From: Methylococcus geothermalis
GTDB lineage: Bacteria > Pseudomonadota > Gammaproteobacteria > Methylococcales > Methylococcaceae
DNA: 64,000 bases
Direction: 5' to 3'
NCBI RefSeq assembly: GCF_012769535.1
Contig: NZ_CP046565.1
Span: 1,874,501 to 1,938,500 of the forward strand
Positions within the stretch are counted from its first letter, which is position 1; every line of letters starts with the position of its first letter. The notes under the pieces were generated by a model, which saw only the letters and a program-made list of their open reading frames with translations, was not told the DNA's origin and did no database searches. A program made the position numbers and the translations under genes. Positions 43,221 to 53,000 of this stretch are shown piece by piece.

Positions 43221-44960
43221 CTAATCATCCCCGCGATCCGGCGCGGCGGATTGCTTGATCTGCGCATGCAGCGCCCTTTCGGCGTCGATCTGGGGCTGTA
43301 CCACGGTCTTGGAATAGCCCAGCAAGTTGAGAACTTCGGCCGCGATCACCAGACTCGACTCCAGCATTTCCGGAATGACGTAATCGGCACCCGCTTCGAT
43401 CAGTTGGGCATGGTCGGCTTCGTTCTGGGTGCGGACCACGATCGGCAAGGTATAGCCCTGCTGGCGTATCTGGGTGATGATCCGGCGCGCTTCGTTCAGC
43501 GACTTGAAGGTCAGGATGGCGAGCCGGGCGCGCTCCATGTGGCAGCGCCGCAGCAGGTCGATTCGGGCACAGGAGCCGTAGATCACCGGATCGCCGGCCG
43601 CCCGCCCTTCCTTGATCCGGTTGCCGTCCGGGTCCATGGCGATGAACGGAATGCCGTTGTTCTTGAGAAACTTCGCGATCATCTGGCCGACCCGTCCATA
43701 ACCGGCGAGGATGATGTGGTCGGACAGATGCGGCGGAATCCGGCTCAACTCGCGGTCCCGGCCCGACACTTTCTGGCCGGCCAGCCGGCCGACCCACTGG
43801 CTGATCTCGAAGTTGTAGCGGATCAGCCAGGGCGCGAGGACCAGGCTGCCGACGATGATGGCCAGCGCCAGCGAGGCGACCCGCGGAGCAAGCACATTGA
43901 GCTGCGCGCCCAAGGTAATCAGGGCCAGCCCGAATTCGCTGGCCTGGGCGAGGATGATGCCGGTCTTGCTCGCCGTCGTGGCCGATTCGCCCATGAGGCG
44001 AGCGGCGAGGGTGATGACCACCGACTTGGCGAAAATCAGCAGTCCGATGCCGAGCAGGACGGCGCGGCCGTCCTCGGCGAGCAGGCCGAAATCGATCTGC
44101 ATGCCGACGCTGGCGAAGAACACGCCCATCAGAATGTCCTTGAAAGGACGGATGTCCGTTTCCACCTGATGGCGGAATTCGCCCTCCCCGAGCATCACGC
44201 CCGTCAGGAATGCGCCCAGGGCCATGGAAAGGCCGAAGGTCTGGGTCAGCCAGGCGGAAAGCAGGATGATGACGAGCACCGTCAGGACGAAGATTTCCTC
44301 CGAGCGGCTCCGTGCGACCTCGTGGAAGATCGGCGGCAGCAGCCACTTGCCGGCGCCCACCAGGATCACGACCAGAATGCCTCCCTTTTCGATCACCTGG
44401 AGCAGTTGTTCGTGCAGGGCGTGCCCGCCGTTTCCGGCCAGCGCGGGGACCAGGATGAGGCCCACGAGCGCGGCCAGGTCCTGGAAAATCAGCACCCCCA
44501 CGGCGAGCTGGGCATGGTGGCGGTTGATCAGTTTCAGCGAGCGCAGTTCACGGATGACCAGGGCGGTCGAGGACAACGCCATGGAACCCGCCACCACCAG
44601 CGTGGCGCCGACGGGCCAGCCGAGGCCGAAGAAAAGCACCGAGGCGAAGGCCGAGAGCGTCAGCAGCATCTGCAGCGAGCCGAGGCCGAAGACGGCACGG
44701 CTCAGGTGCAGCAACTGCCGGACCGAAAATTCGAGTCCCAGCTCGAACATGAGGAAAACCAGTCCCAGCTCGGACAAGAAATGAATGTTGTCATCGTTGG
44801 TCACCATGCCGAAGCCGAACGGCCCCACCAGCCCGCCGGCGAACAGATAGGCCAGGATGTCGGGCAGGCGAAGGCGCTGAAACAGCAGCACGCTGGCGAG
44901 AGAGGCCAGCAGCAGCACCAGGAGTTCGCTGAAGAAGCTTGGGTAGAGATGTTCGGCCAT
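43221..44960 (-). CDS. CPA2-family cation/H+ antiporter with TrkA-N domain (KefB/YbaL-like)
   Basis: A 579-residue protein. About 12 membrane helices of the Na_H_Exchanger fold (LPDILAYLFAGGLVGPFGF; MFELGLEFSVRQLL; ALSSTALVIREL; ALGAFLTGVMLGEGEFRHQVE) are followed by a cytosolic NAD-binding TrkA-N domain (IILAGYGRVGQMIAKFL near residue 410). It should exchange K+ or Na+ for H+, gated by a nucleotide or thiol ligand. No KefG/KefF-type ancillary subunit is adjacent, so YbaL-like is as good a label as KefB. Confidence 0.92.
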   Translation of the reverse strand: MAEHLYPSFFSELLVLLLASLASVLLFQRLRLPDILAYLFAGGLVGPFGFGMVTNDDNIHFLSELGLVFLMFELGLEFSVRQLLHLSRAVFGLGSLQMLLTLSAFASVLFFGLGWPVGATLVVAGSMALSSTALVIRELRSLKLINRHHAQLAVGVLIFQDLAALVGLILVPALAGNGGHALHEQLLQVIEKGGILVVILVGAGKWLLPPIFHEVARSRSEEIFVLTVLVIILLSAWLTQTFGLSMALGAFLTGVMLGEGEFRHQVETDIRPFKDILMGVFFASVGMQIDFGLLAEDGRAVLLGIGLLIFAKSVVITLAARLMGESATTASKTGIILAQASEFGLALITLGAQLNVLAPRVASLALAIIVGSLVLAPWLIRYNFEISQWVGRLAGQKVSGRDRELSRIPPHLSDHIILAGYGRVGQMIAKFLKNNGIPFIAMDPDGNRIKEGRAAGDPVIYGSCARIDLLRRCHMERARLAILTFKSLNEARRIITQIRQQGYTLPIVVRTQNEADHAQLIEAGADYVIPEMLESSLVIAAEVLNLLGYSKTVVQPQIDAERALHAQIKQSAAPDRGDD

Positions 44961-45262
44961 GTTCCGGGGTCGGGTAGGACAAAGAATCGGGCGTTCTTAC
45001 CGCGCCCTGTACTGGCACTGTTGTGCCGGAAAGCCGGTTCGTCAAGCCGGTGGCAGCGGAAACCCGACGTTTTCTCGGCATCGGCTCACTTGGATGAGGG
45101 GCGATGTCCCTGTTCGCCCGGCAGGCGGACGGACTTGCCAGCGGCGCCGGTTCCCTTGCGGAAAATTGGAAATCTGCTAGTTTTCACGATCCGGAGTCGG
45201 CGTACAAAAAGCTTCCAGTGCATTGAGAAAAAATTCCAAATCCCCTCGAGGAATGCAACGAC
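44961..45262. other. Intergenic region between antiporter and small conserved gene
   Basis: About 300 bases between divergently transcribed genes. The right half is AT-richer (45180-45240) and probably contains the promoter for the 105-residue gene. No further gene, hairpin or known motif was found by eye. Confidence 0.4.
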
Positions 45263-45580
45263 ATGAGTCTGTTATCCTGGTTCTCCGCCAACAAAGAAGT
45301 CGATCTGTTCGCCAAGACACTCGCGCAGGACATCGCCAAGCGCTACCCCCCGTCCTTGGATACCGCCGCGGAGAAGAAGATTTCCGCCAACCGGCTCACC
45401 AAGATCCTCGAAGACGCTTACGCGAAGGCCAAGCAGTTCAACCGGGAAAAGGGCCTGGGCATGTACAAGAAGGCCAAATTCGGCAACACCTTCCGCTGGG
45501 AGCTGAAGGAGCTCGGCTACAGCAAGGACTTCGTGGAAGTGGCCACGGAAGGGTTGATCGTCTATCTCAGCCGAAAGTAA
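45263..45580 (+). CDS. Conserved small protein, 105 residues
   Basis: A basic, helical cytoplasmic protein (MSLLSWFSANKEVDLFAKTLAQDIAKRYPP; RLTKILEDAYAKAKQFNREKGLGMYKKAKFGNTFRWELKELGY). Codon use is normal for the region and a weak AGGAA lies before the ATG. It resembles uncharacterised proteins found in methylotrophic and other gammaproteobacteria, but I cannot name a family. It precedes the TPR-glycosyltransferase by 20 bases and may be co-transcribed with it. Confidence 0.75.
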   Translation: MSLLSWFSANKEVDLFAKTLAQDIAKRYPPSLDTAAEKKISANRLTKILEDAYAKAKQFNREKGLGMYKKAKFGNTFRWELKELGYSKDFVEVATEGLIVYLSRK

Positions 45581-45600
45581 CGCCCGGCAGGCCCAAACGT

Positions 45601-47355
45601 ATGCTTGCTCGGGTCTTCAAGCGGGCGGTGGGTGTGTTGGCGGATCGCGGCAACCGCGGAGATTTCGGCGTTTCCAGCCGCTTGGCGGAAGCACGCGAAC
45701 TTGCGGCGGCGGGCGATGCGGAAGGCGCGGAACGCGCTTTCGCCTCCATCCTCCAGCTCGTTCCGGAATCACCCGAAGCCCTGCATGGCCTCGGGCGGTT
45801 GCAGGGCGTGCGCGGCGAACTGGAGCTCGCCGGCCAGAATCTGGCGAAAGCGGTGCGGCTCAGACCCGATTTTGCGGAAGCCTGGGTCGATCTCGGCAAC
45901 GTTCACCACATGTCCGACAGGCTGGGGGAGGCGGTATCGGCCTATCGGCAAGCCTTGGCCGCGGACGAAACGAGCGCCTTGGCCTGGTGCAACCTCGGTA
46001 TGTGCCAGCAAAAGCGCTCCGAGCTGGCGGACGCTTCCGAAAGCTTCCGCCGGGCGCTCGATCTGAATCCCCGGTTCGGTGTGGCGCTACGGCATTGGGT
46101 GGGCATCCAGACAAAACTGGATTGGCCGGAAGGCGCGCCGGAGCTTCTGGAGCGCTGGGCGGCGAGGGCGCCGGACCACGCCGAAGCGCACGCCGCACTG
46201 GGTTTCATGTCGCTCAAGCACCGCTTCCGGCCCGATGAGGCGCTCGTGCATTTCGACCGCGCGCTGGCGTTGGGGTTGAGCAATGCCGAACTGCACGGCA
46301 ATCGCGGCATCGCCCTGCAGGACCTCGGCCGCATCGATGAAGCGCTGGCCAGCTACGACGAGGCCTTGTATCTGGAGCCGGAAAACCGCGCGGTGCGTTT
46401 TCACCGCGCCCTTGCCCGGCTGCTGGTTCATGATTTCGAAAACGCCTGGCCGGACTACGAACTCCGCCTGCTCGGTGAGGATACCCCACGGCGCGCGTTC
46501 CCGTTCCCACCTTGGGACGGTTCGGACCTGAGCGGCAGGACCATCCTGGTTTATGCCGAGCAGGGCCTGGGCGATGAAATCATGTTTGCTTCCTGCCTGC
46601 CCGACGTCATCGCCCGGGCCGGTCACTGCGTCATCGAATGCCACGAGAAACTGGCGCCGATCTTCCGGCGCTCATTCCCGACGGCCACCGTGCATGGCGG
46701 CAGCCAGCACGACGGACTGACCGGGCCGTCCCGGCTGCCGCCGATCGATTGCCGTGTCCCGATCGGCAGCCTGCCTCTGCATTTCCGCCGGCGATTGGAG
46801 GATTTCCCGCATCACGGCGGCTACCTCAAGGCGGATGAAGCGCGCGTGTCACACTGGCGCCGTTCGTTGGCTGCGCTCGGCCCCGGCTTGAAGGTCGGCA
46901 TCGCCTGGCGGGGCGGTACCCGGCAGACCCGTCAGAGCCACCGTTCCATTCCTTTGGAAGCGCTGGCGCCGGTGCTCGAAGTTGCCGGAGCGCATTTCGT
47001 CAGCCTGCAATACGACGAATGCCGGGATGAGCTTACAGCCCTCGAGGCGGCCCGCGGATTGACCGTCCATCATTTCCCTGCGGCCATCGCCGATTACGAC
47101 GAAACGGCCGCGCTTTTCGGTGCGCTCGATCTGGTCATCAGCGTCTGCACGGCGGCGGTTCACCTGGGCGGCGCGCTGGGACGGCCGGTGTGGGTCATGG
47201 CGCCGGCCGGGCCGGAGTGGCGGTATGGAATCGGCGAAGGCGCCATGCCTTGGTATCCAACCTGCCGAGTCCTGAGACAGGCAGTGCCGTTTGCTTGGGA
47301 GGAAGTCATTCTTCGCGTGAGGCATGAGTTGAGCGCGCATCTCGATGAAAATTAG
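45601..47355 (+). CDS. TPR-repeat glycosyltransferase (single module)
   Basis: A 584-residue protein. Residues about 25-290 are TPR repeats (LHGLGRLQGVRGELELAGQNLAKAVRLRPDFAEAWVDLGNVH and five further units). Residues about 300-580 form a GT-B-like domain of the ADP-heptose/glycosyltransferase-9-like type, with VYAEQGLGDEIMFASCLPD, HFVSLQYDECRDEL and LDLVISVCTAAVHLGGALGRPVWVM. It is a close paralogue of each half of the gene at 50027. Expected to glycosylate proteins or surface polymers in the cytoplasm. The 3' end overlaps the next gene by 11 bases. Confidence 0.85.
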   Translation: MLARVFKRAVGVLADRGNRGDFGVSSRLAEARELAAAGDAEGAERAFASILQLVPESPEALHGLGRLQGVRGELELAGQNLAKAVRLRPDFAEAWVDLGNVHHMSDRLGEAVSAYRQALAADETSALAWCNLGMCQQKRSELADASESFRRALDLNPRFGVALRHWVGIQTKLDWPEGAPELLERWAARAPDHAEAHAALGFMSLKHRFRPDEALVHFDRALALGLSNAELHGNRGIALQDLGRIDEALASYDEALYLEPENRAVRFHRALARLLVHDFENAWPDYELRLLGEDTPRRAFPFPPWDGSDLSGRTILVYAEQGLGDEIMFASCLPDVIARAGHCVIECHEKLAPIFRRSFPTATVHGGSQHDGLTGPSRLPPIDCRVPIGSLPLHFRRRLEDFPHHGGYLKADEARVSHWRRSLAALGPGLKVGIAWRGGTRQTRQSHRSIPLEALAPVLEVAGAHFVSLQYDECRDELTALEAARGLTVHHFPAAIADYDETAALFGALDLVISVCTAAVHLGGALGRPVWVMAPAGPEWRYGIGEGAMPWYPTCRVLRQAVPFAWEEVILRVRHELSAHLDEN

Positions 47356-48067
47356 CTGGATCACCTTCGCCAGCCTCCGGACGGGAAATGGCGAAATCAC
47401 ATCGGACATGGCCAGCGCGCGCTATCGCATGCTCTTGCCGGGCAGGTATCTGCGGCGTCGGGGACATGCGGTGGCGTTTCACAGCGTCGGTCTGGAGGTG
47501 GGCTGGGATGCCTATCCCCGTGATTCGCTGGATGCCGACGTCGTCATTTTCTCCAAGAGCTTCAACCGGGCGAACGAGGGCGCGGCCTCTTTGGCCAGAA
47601 CGCAAGGTGCGAAAGTCATATTCGACGTCAGCGACAATCATTTCATCAATCCCGAACTCAGTGCCCATTACCATGCGATGGCGGCCCTGGCGGATCAAGT
47701 GACCGTACCGACCGCGGCGATGGGCAGAGCGGTTTCGGAGCACACCGGCATCATCCCTGCCGTCATTCCCGATCCGGTGGAAGGGCAGAGAAAACCCCCT
47801 TCCGCCATGAAGGCCGTCAGGCGCCGACGCTTCGGTTTGTTTCCCCTCCCTCGGGAGGCCGTGCGCCTGCTCTGGTTCGGGCATCCGTCCAGCATGCCCG
47901 CTCTGCTGGGGGTGATTCCCTCGCTCGTGGCGTTGGCGAAGGACCATCCGGTAGAGCTGGATATCGTCACATCGAGAAATCCCTTGTTGGAAGGTCTGCT
48001 ATCGAAACATGCGATGGAGGGCGGCAACAACTTTCGTCTCGCGTTCTCCGAGTGGTCCCCCAGGTGA
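47345..48067 (+). CDS. Glycosyltransferase N-terminal half, broken by frameshift
   Basis: A 240-residue frame with the N-terminal Rossmann half of a GT-B glycosyltransferase: MKISWITFASLRTGNGEITS, YRMLLPGRYLRRRGHAVAFHS and IFDVSDNHF, then the start of the second domain (VRLLWFGHPSSMPAL). It stops prematurely at 48067, inside the second domain. The protein would continue without a gap in the next frame (see the following gene) if one more C were present in the five-C run at 48057-48061. Gene order and overlap with the TPR-transferase upstream indicate an operon. Confidence 0.72.
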   Translation: MKISWITFASLRTGNGEITSDMASARYRMLLPGRYLRRRGHAVAFHSVGLEVGWDAYPRDSLDADVVIFSKSFNRANEGAASLARTQGAKVIFDVSDNHFINPELSAHYHAMAALADQVTVPTAAMGRAVSEHTGIIPAVIPDPVEGQRKPPSAMKAVRRRRFGLFPLPREAVRLLWFGHPSSMPALLGVIPSLVALAKDHPVELDIVTSRNPLLEGLLSKHAMEGGNNFRLAFSEWSPR

Positions 48068-48963
48068 TGGAAAATGCTCTGGAACGCTGCGACCTGGTGA
48101 TCATCCCCGGCGATCCCGCCGGAGGCAGGGAATCCGTCAAAAGCCACAACAGGCTGACCGAAACGCTTTGGGCCGGGAAATACGCCGTCGCCCATCCGCT
48201 GCCGGCCTACCAGGATTTCATCGACTGGGCCTGGATCAGCGAAGATCTGGTGACGGGTATCAAGTGGGCATTGACGCATCCGGATATGGTGTCGAGCCAG
48301 GTGGCACAGGCCCAGGCGTTCATAAAAGATCATTTTTCCCCCGAAAAGATCGGGGCTCGCTGGCTGGAGGTCATTTCCGATACGCCTTACGGCACCTCTC
48401 ACAAAAAGGCCACGATAGGCGCTGGGCCGGTCGCCGATTCGCTTCGTTTGAATCTCGGTTGCGGGGACAAAATACTTCCCGGTTATGTGAACGTCGACGT
48501 AGCTCCCGGCCGTGCTGGAAAAGTGCCGGACATCATCAGCGATCTTCGTGCCCTGCCGTTTGATGGCGACTCGGTGGACGAAATCCTTTCCGTCCATGTC
48601 ATCGAGCATTTCTGGCGATGGGAGGTCCAGGACGTACTGCGGGAGTGGATCAGGGTTCTGAAATCCGGCGGCAGAATGATTCTGGAGTGTCCGAATCTGA
48701 TCGCCGCATGCCAGGAAATCATCAGGAACCCGGCCTGCGCCAACGGGGAAGGAAGGGAGTGCCAACGGTCGATGTGGGTGCTTTACGGCGATCCCTCCTG
48801 GCGTGATCCGCTGATGGTCCACCGCTGGGGTTACACGCCCGAGAGTCTTGCGGAAATCATGCGGCAATCCGGGTTGATCAACGTGCGTCAGGAGCCCGCC
48901 CAATTCAAATTGAAAGAGCCCAGGGATATGAGGATGGTTGGCATGAAGCCACACCGTTCTTGA
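48052..48963 (+). CDS. Glycosyltransferase C-terminal part fused to SAM methyltransferase
   Basis: Up to 303 residues, starting with GTG at 48052 or ATG at 48067. Residues 1-115 complete the GT-B fold of the preceding frame (ERCDLVIIPGDPAGG; HNRLTETLWAGKYAVAHPLPAY). Residues about 125-300 are a class I methyltransferase: LRLNLGCGDKILPGYVNVDV (SAM motif I), DIISDLRALPFDGDSVDEI, VHVIEHFWRWEV. In one piece with the upstream frame the protein would be about 538 residues, a glycosyltransferase-methyltransferase fusion typical of glycan-modifying islands. As it stands the methyltransferase could be made separately. Confidence 0.75.
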   Translation: MVPQVMENALERCDLVIIPGDPAGGRESVKSHNRLTETLWAGKYAVAHPLPAYQDFIDWAWISEDLVTGIKWALTHPDMVSSQVAQAQAFIKDHFSPEKIGARWLEVISDTPYGTSHKKATIGAGPVADSLRLNLGCGDKILPGYVNVDVAPGRAGKVPDIISDLRALPFDGDSVDEILSVHVIEHFWRWEVQDVLREWIRVLKSGGRMILECPNLIAACQEIIRNPACANGEGRECQRSMWVLYGDPSWRDPLMVHRWGYTPESLAEIMRQSGLINVRQEPAQFKLKEPRDMRMVGMKPHRS

Positions 48964-49039
48964 TCTCGGCCGCCGGATGTCAATAAAGTAATGTCCAAAT
49001 AGACGGAATGCTCCTCTGCCTAACGCAGTCGACTGAGAT

Positions 49040-49139
49040 CGTCATCCCGGCAGGGAGTGCCGGCATTCAGGCCACAAGGACGTGTACGGCTGCCGCCATC
49101 CCTGGCTTCCGGATTCCGGCATTCCCTGCCGGAACGACG
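49040..49139. repeat. REP-like inverted-repeat pair in a 330-base gene-free stretch
   Basis: The left arm CGTCATCCCGGCAGGGAGTG (49040-49059, continuing CCGGCATTC) and the right arm at 49112-49139 (GATTCCGGCATTCCCTGCCG then GAACGACG) are near-complementary and separated by about 45 bases. Each arm contains a smaller hairpin. This is the look of a repetitive extragenic palindrome or a TAYT/REPIN-like unit. The surrounding 48964-49295 gap holds no gene that I can support. Confidence 0.6.
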
Positions 49140-49295
49140 AGTTCTTCTTCACTTGACGGCCTTATCCCTAGGGGAGAGGGAAGCCGATACATGGCATGGG
49201 TTTCTTAACTCTTGGTCAGTCGTTCTTTGAGCGGAGTCGAAGCGAAAATACCCGCTTCGGCCCTTTTGGTAAAAAACACGATTCTCAAAAAGCAC

Positions 49296-49994
49296 ATGCG
49301 AGAAGTCTCCCCCCTTCGGATATTCATCGGCTACGATCCGCGCGAGGCCGCGGCCTTCAGCGTGCTGGCCCACAGCATTCACGTCAGGGCTTCACAGCCG
49401 GTCTCCATCACGCCCTTGATGCTGACCCAGCTTGGCCAAGTGTACAGGCGGGAACGCAATCCGCTTCAGTCGACGGATTTTTCGTTCAGCCGGTTCCTGG
49501 TGCCGTACCTGTCGGGATTTTCCGGATGGTCCGTTTTCATGGACTGCGACATGCTCGTCCTCGACGATGTCGCAAAGCTTTGGGCATTACGGGACGAGCG
49601 TTATGCCGTACAGGTGGTCAAGCACAACCACGTTCCCGAGGAAACGATCAAATTCCTGGACGCGGCACAGACCCGATACGAGAAAAAGAACTGGTCCAGC
49701 GTCATGCTTTTCAATAACGCGAAATGCAAGGCCTTGACGCCGGATTACGTCAATACCGCCTCGGGCCTTGAATTACACCAATTCAAATGGCTCGATGACG
49801 AAGCCTTGATAGGGGAAATACCTCATCGCTGGAACCACCTGGTGGGATATGATTCCCCGTCCCGCGACGTATCCCTCGTGCACTACACCATAGGCGGCCC
49901 CTATTTCGAGGAATACCGTGACTGTGAATATTCCGAAGAATGGCGCGCCGAGCTCGCCGGCATGGCGCGGGTCGACCAGAGACAGAGCCGCTGA
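49296..49994 (+). CDS. GT8-like glycosyltransferase
   Basis: A 232-residue GT-A-fold enzyme: LRIFIGYDPREAAAFSVLAHSI at the N-terminus, the DXD metal site in FMDCDMLVLDDV (about residues 85-96), and HYTIGGPYFEEY near the end (the His-Tyr-Gly block of glycosyltransferase family 8 and related enzymes). It should transfer a sugar from a nucleotide donor with a divalent metal. The ATG at 49296 lacks an obvious ribosome site. It precedes the double-module transferase by 32 bases. Confidence 0.78.
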   Translation: MREVSPLRIFIGYDPREAAAFSVLAHSIHVRASQPVSITPLMLTQLGQVYRRERNPLQSTDFSFSRFLVPYLSGFSGWSVFMDCDMLVLDDVAKLWALRDERYAVQVVKHNHVPEETIKFLDAAQTRYEKKNWSSVMLFNNAKCKALTPDYVNTASGLELHQFKWLDDEALIGEIPHRWNHLVGYDSPSRDVSLVHYTIGGPYFEEYRDCEYSEEWRAELAGMARVDQRQSR

Positions 49995-50026
49995 CGACGG
50001 CTCCCGGTTCAGCGCGGAATTCGACC

Positions 50027-53000
50027 ATGCTGCTGCGGTTACTCAAGGATCTTTGCTTCGCGGACGGAGCGAAGGGGGCGCATGAAGCGGGAGCCGGCGC
50101 ATTTCCCCTCCCTGGCGTGCGCCCTTCCCCTGTCGGTGGGGAGGAATCCACCGATTCCGACGAAGCGGCGATGGCGCAGCTTTATCAGCAAGCCGAGAAA
50201 GGCTTGGCGGAGGGCGATCTCGTCCTCGCGGAAACCTGCTGCCAAAAAATTCTGAACCTGCGGCCGGAGGCGGCTCTTGCCTATCTTCATCTCGCCAGGG
50301 TCAGGCTCGCTCAAGGGCGCTTGCCGGAGGCCTCGGAATGCCTGAACCGGGCAGAAAGCACCCCGGGCCTCGACTTGAAAACCCACAACCGTATCGGGAT
50401 CGTCTGGCTGGATCTGGACGACTGCGCAAGGGCGGAGACCCGCTTCCGTTCGATACTGGCCGCGGACGGCACGCACGCCTATGCCTGGTGCAATCTGGGA
50501 ATCGCCTTGCAGCGGAAAGGCGACCTGGAAGAAGCCCTCACCTGTTTCCGGCGGGCCCTGAAACTCAAGCCCGACTTCGCGGACGCCATGCATAATGGCG
50601 GACTCCTGTTGAGAGATTTGGGAAGACCGGGCGAGGCGTTGGCGATGCTTGAACGCGCCGTATCGCTGAAACCCGGGTTCGCACTGGCTCATGCCAATAT
50701 CGGCGTCCTGCATCAGGACCTCGGTGACATCGTCCAGGCGTTGGCAGACTTCGATCGGGCATTGGAACTGGAGCCCGAATCCGGTGATATTCATTTGACC
50801 AAAGCTCACCTGCTGCTTTCGTCCGGACGTTTCCGCGAAGGCTGGGAGGAACAGGAATACCGGCGGCTGGCGCCGGAGTTTCCGCGTGACCGGTTCCCGT
50901 TTCCCGAATGGCAGGGAGAGGACCTCACCGGAAGAAACCTGCTGGTCTACGCCGAACAGGGAATCGGCGATGAAATCATGCTGGCCGGTTGTTTTCCCGA
51001 TCTGTTCGCGAAGGGAGGCCGTTGGGTGATCGAATGCGACCCCCGGCTCGAAAGCCTGTATCGGCGTTCTTTTCCACAAGCCGAATTTGCCGGAAAAAGG
51101 TTCAAGAAGCCGGATACCTGGCTGGAGGCATTCCGTCCCATCGACCTGCAAATACCGGTCGGCAGCCTTCCACGCTTTTTCCGCAACGAGGAGGCGGATT
51201 TCCCTCGACATTCCGGATATCTGGTGGCCGATCCCCAGCGTATCGGGCGCTGGAAAGAGCGGCTCGCCGCGCTCGGGCCGGGACTGAAAATCGGGTTGTC
51301 GTGGCGGGGCGGGACCAGCCGGACGAACGCCTACCTGCGCTCCATACCTTTGGAAAACTGGTTGCCGCTGCTCAGCCAGTCCAACGCCCATTTCGTGAAT
51401 CTTCAATACACCGATTGCCGGACCGAGCTGGATTCGCTGCATGCACGGCATGGCATCCGGATCCATTCCTGGCGGGAAATGGAAACTGACTACGAGGAAA
51501 CGGCGGCCTTGGTCGCCAGCCTGGACCTGGTCATAAGCGTCTGCACCGCCGTCGTGCATCTGGCCGGCGCGCTGGGCGTGCCGGTCTGGGTCCTGGTGCC
51601 GAATTCGCCGGGCTGGCGATACATGCGTGATCGGGATCATTTGCCGTGGTATCCATCGGCGAGGTTGTTTCGGCAGGCGGTGCCGAGGGATTGGGCCCCC
51701 GTCCTTCGGCGGGTCGCCGCCGAATTCCTGCATTTGGCAAACGACAGGGGGCCCTTCAACGAGGGTGTTGGGCCGCGAATCCAGGCGTCGTCACCCGCCG
51801 TAGCCGTGAGTAAAGCCGAGAAGTTCTACCATCAAGGTCTGGTGGAGAAATCCAACAAGAACATCGAATCGGCGATTTCATGCCTGGAGCGCGCCATTGA
51901 CGTCGATCCTGAGTATGTCCCGGCGTACAGCATGCTGGGTACCCTTTACTTCGAGCGGGGAGAAATCACCGAAGCGGACTATTGTTTCCACATGGGCTTG
52001 CGATATGCGCCCGGTTCGGGGGAACTCCTGCTTGGTTTGGCCAGGAACTGCGTGAGTCGAGGGGAGCGTCGGGAGGCGATCCCTCTCCTCGAAGATGCCG
52101 GAGCCGGCAATTGGGATTCCGCGGATTTTCTTTCCCGGTTGGCGCTGTATTGGGGCGAACTGGATGAAACCGACCGGGCGGTTGATATCTGGAATCGAGT
52201 CTTGGAAATACGTCCAGCGGATGCGTCCGCCTACAACAATCTCGGTTTGCAGTGGCTTTTTGGCAAAGGAGATGCCGAATACGCGAGGCGGTGCTTTGAG
52301 AACGCCCTGGCGCTCAAGCCGGAACTGGCTGAAGCCCGTTTCAACCTGTATACCGCTCTTATGTACTTGGGCCGGACAGAGGAAGCAGTTGCCGGATTCG
52401 ACCAGATGGCTGAAGGCGATTATCAACAGTCCTCCAGATTCCATCGTGCCGTTGCCCTGTTGAAAAAGGGCCGTTTTGGGATGGGCTGGTCGGATTACGG
52501 TTCTCGATGGGGTTATCGGGGCGCACCGCACAGGCCCTCCCATTTTCCAGATTGGCAAGGAGATTCCTGTCGCGACCAGACGCTTCTGGTGTTCGGCGAA
52601 CAAGGTCTGGGGGATGAGATCATGTTTGCCTCTTGCCTCCCTGATCTGAGGGCCCGAGTGGAGGGACGGATCCTGTTGCGGTGCAACGACCGCTTGAAAA
52701 GTCTGTTCAAACGCTCCTTTCCCGGATTTGACGTCGTGGAGGCGCCCGTTGGAAACGGGGGGCGGCAGGATACGGCAGACGGTCATCGCATCGACTGGCA
52801 GGTGGCGATCGGCGATCTGCCCGGTTTCTTCCGTAAGGACGAGGCATCATTTCCCCACCATGCGGGTTATCTCCGCCCCGCGCCGGAACGTGTGGCTTAC
52901 TGGCGAGCGCGCTTGAGCGCGCTCGGCGAAGGACCGAAGATCGGCATCTCGTGGCAGGGCGGACAGGCCAAGACGCGGCGGCAACTCCGGTCCATTCCCC

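Noticed and set aside
43191-45266. Long plus-strand open frame (about 690 codons) opposite the KefB-like antiporter
   Set aside because: It is a mirror of a high-GC gene: His/Gln/Asp-rich low-complexity translation, no family resemblance. The antiporter frame has clear motifs.
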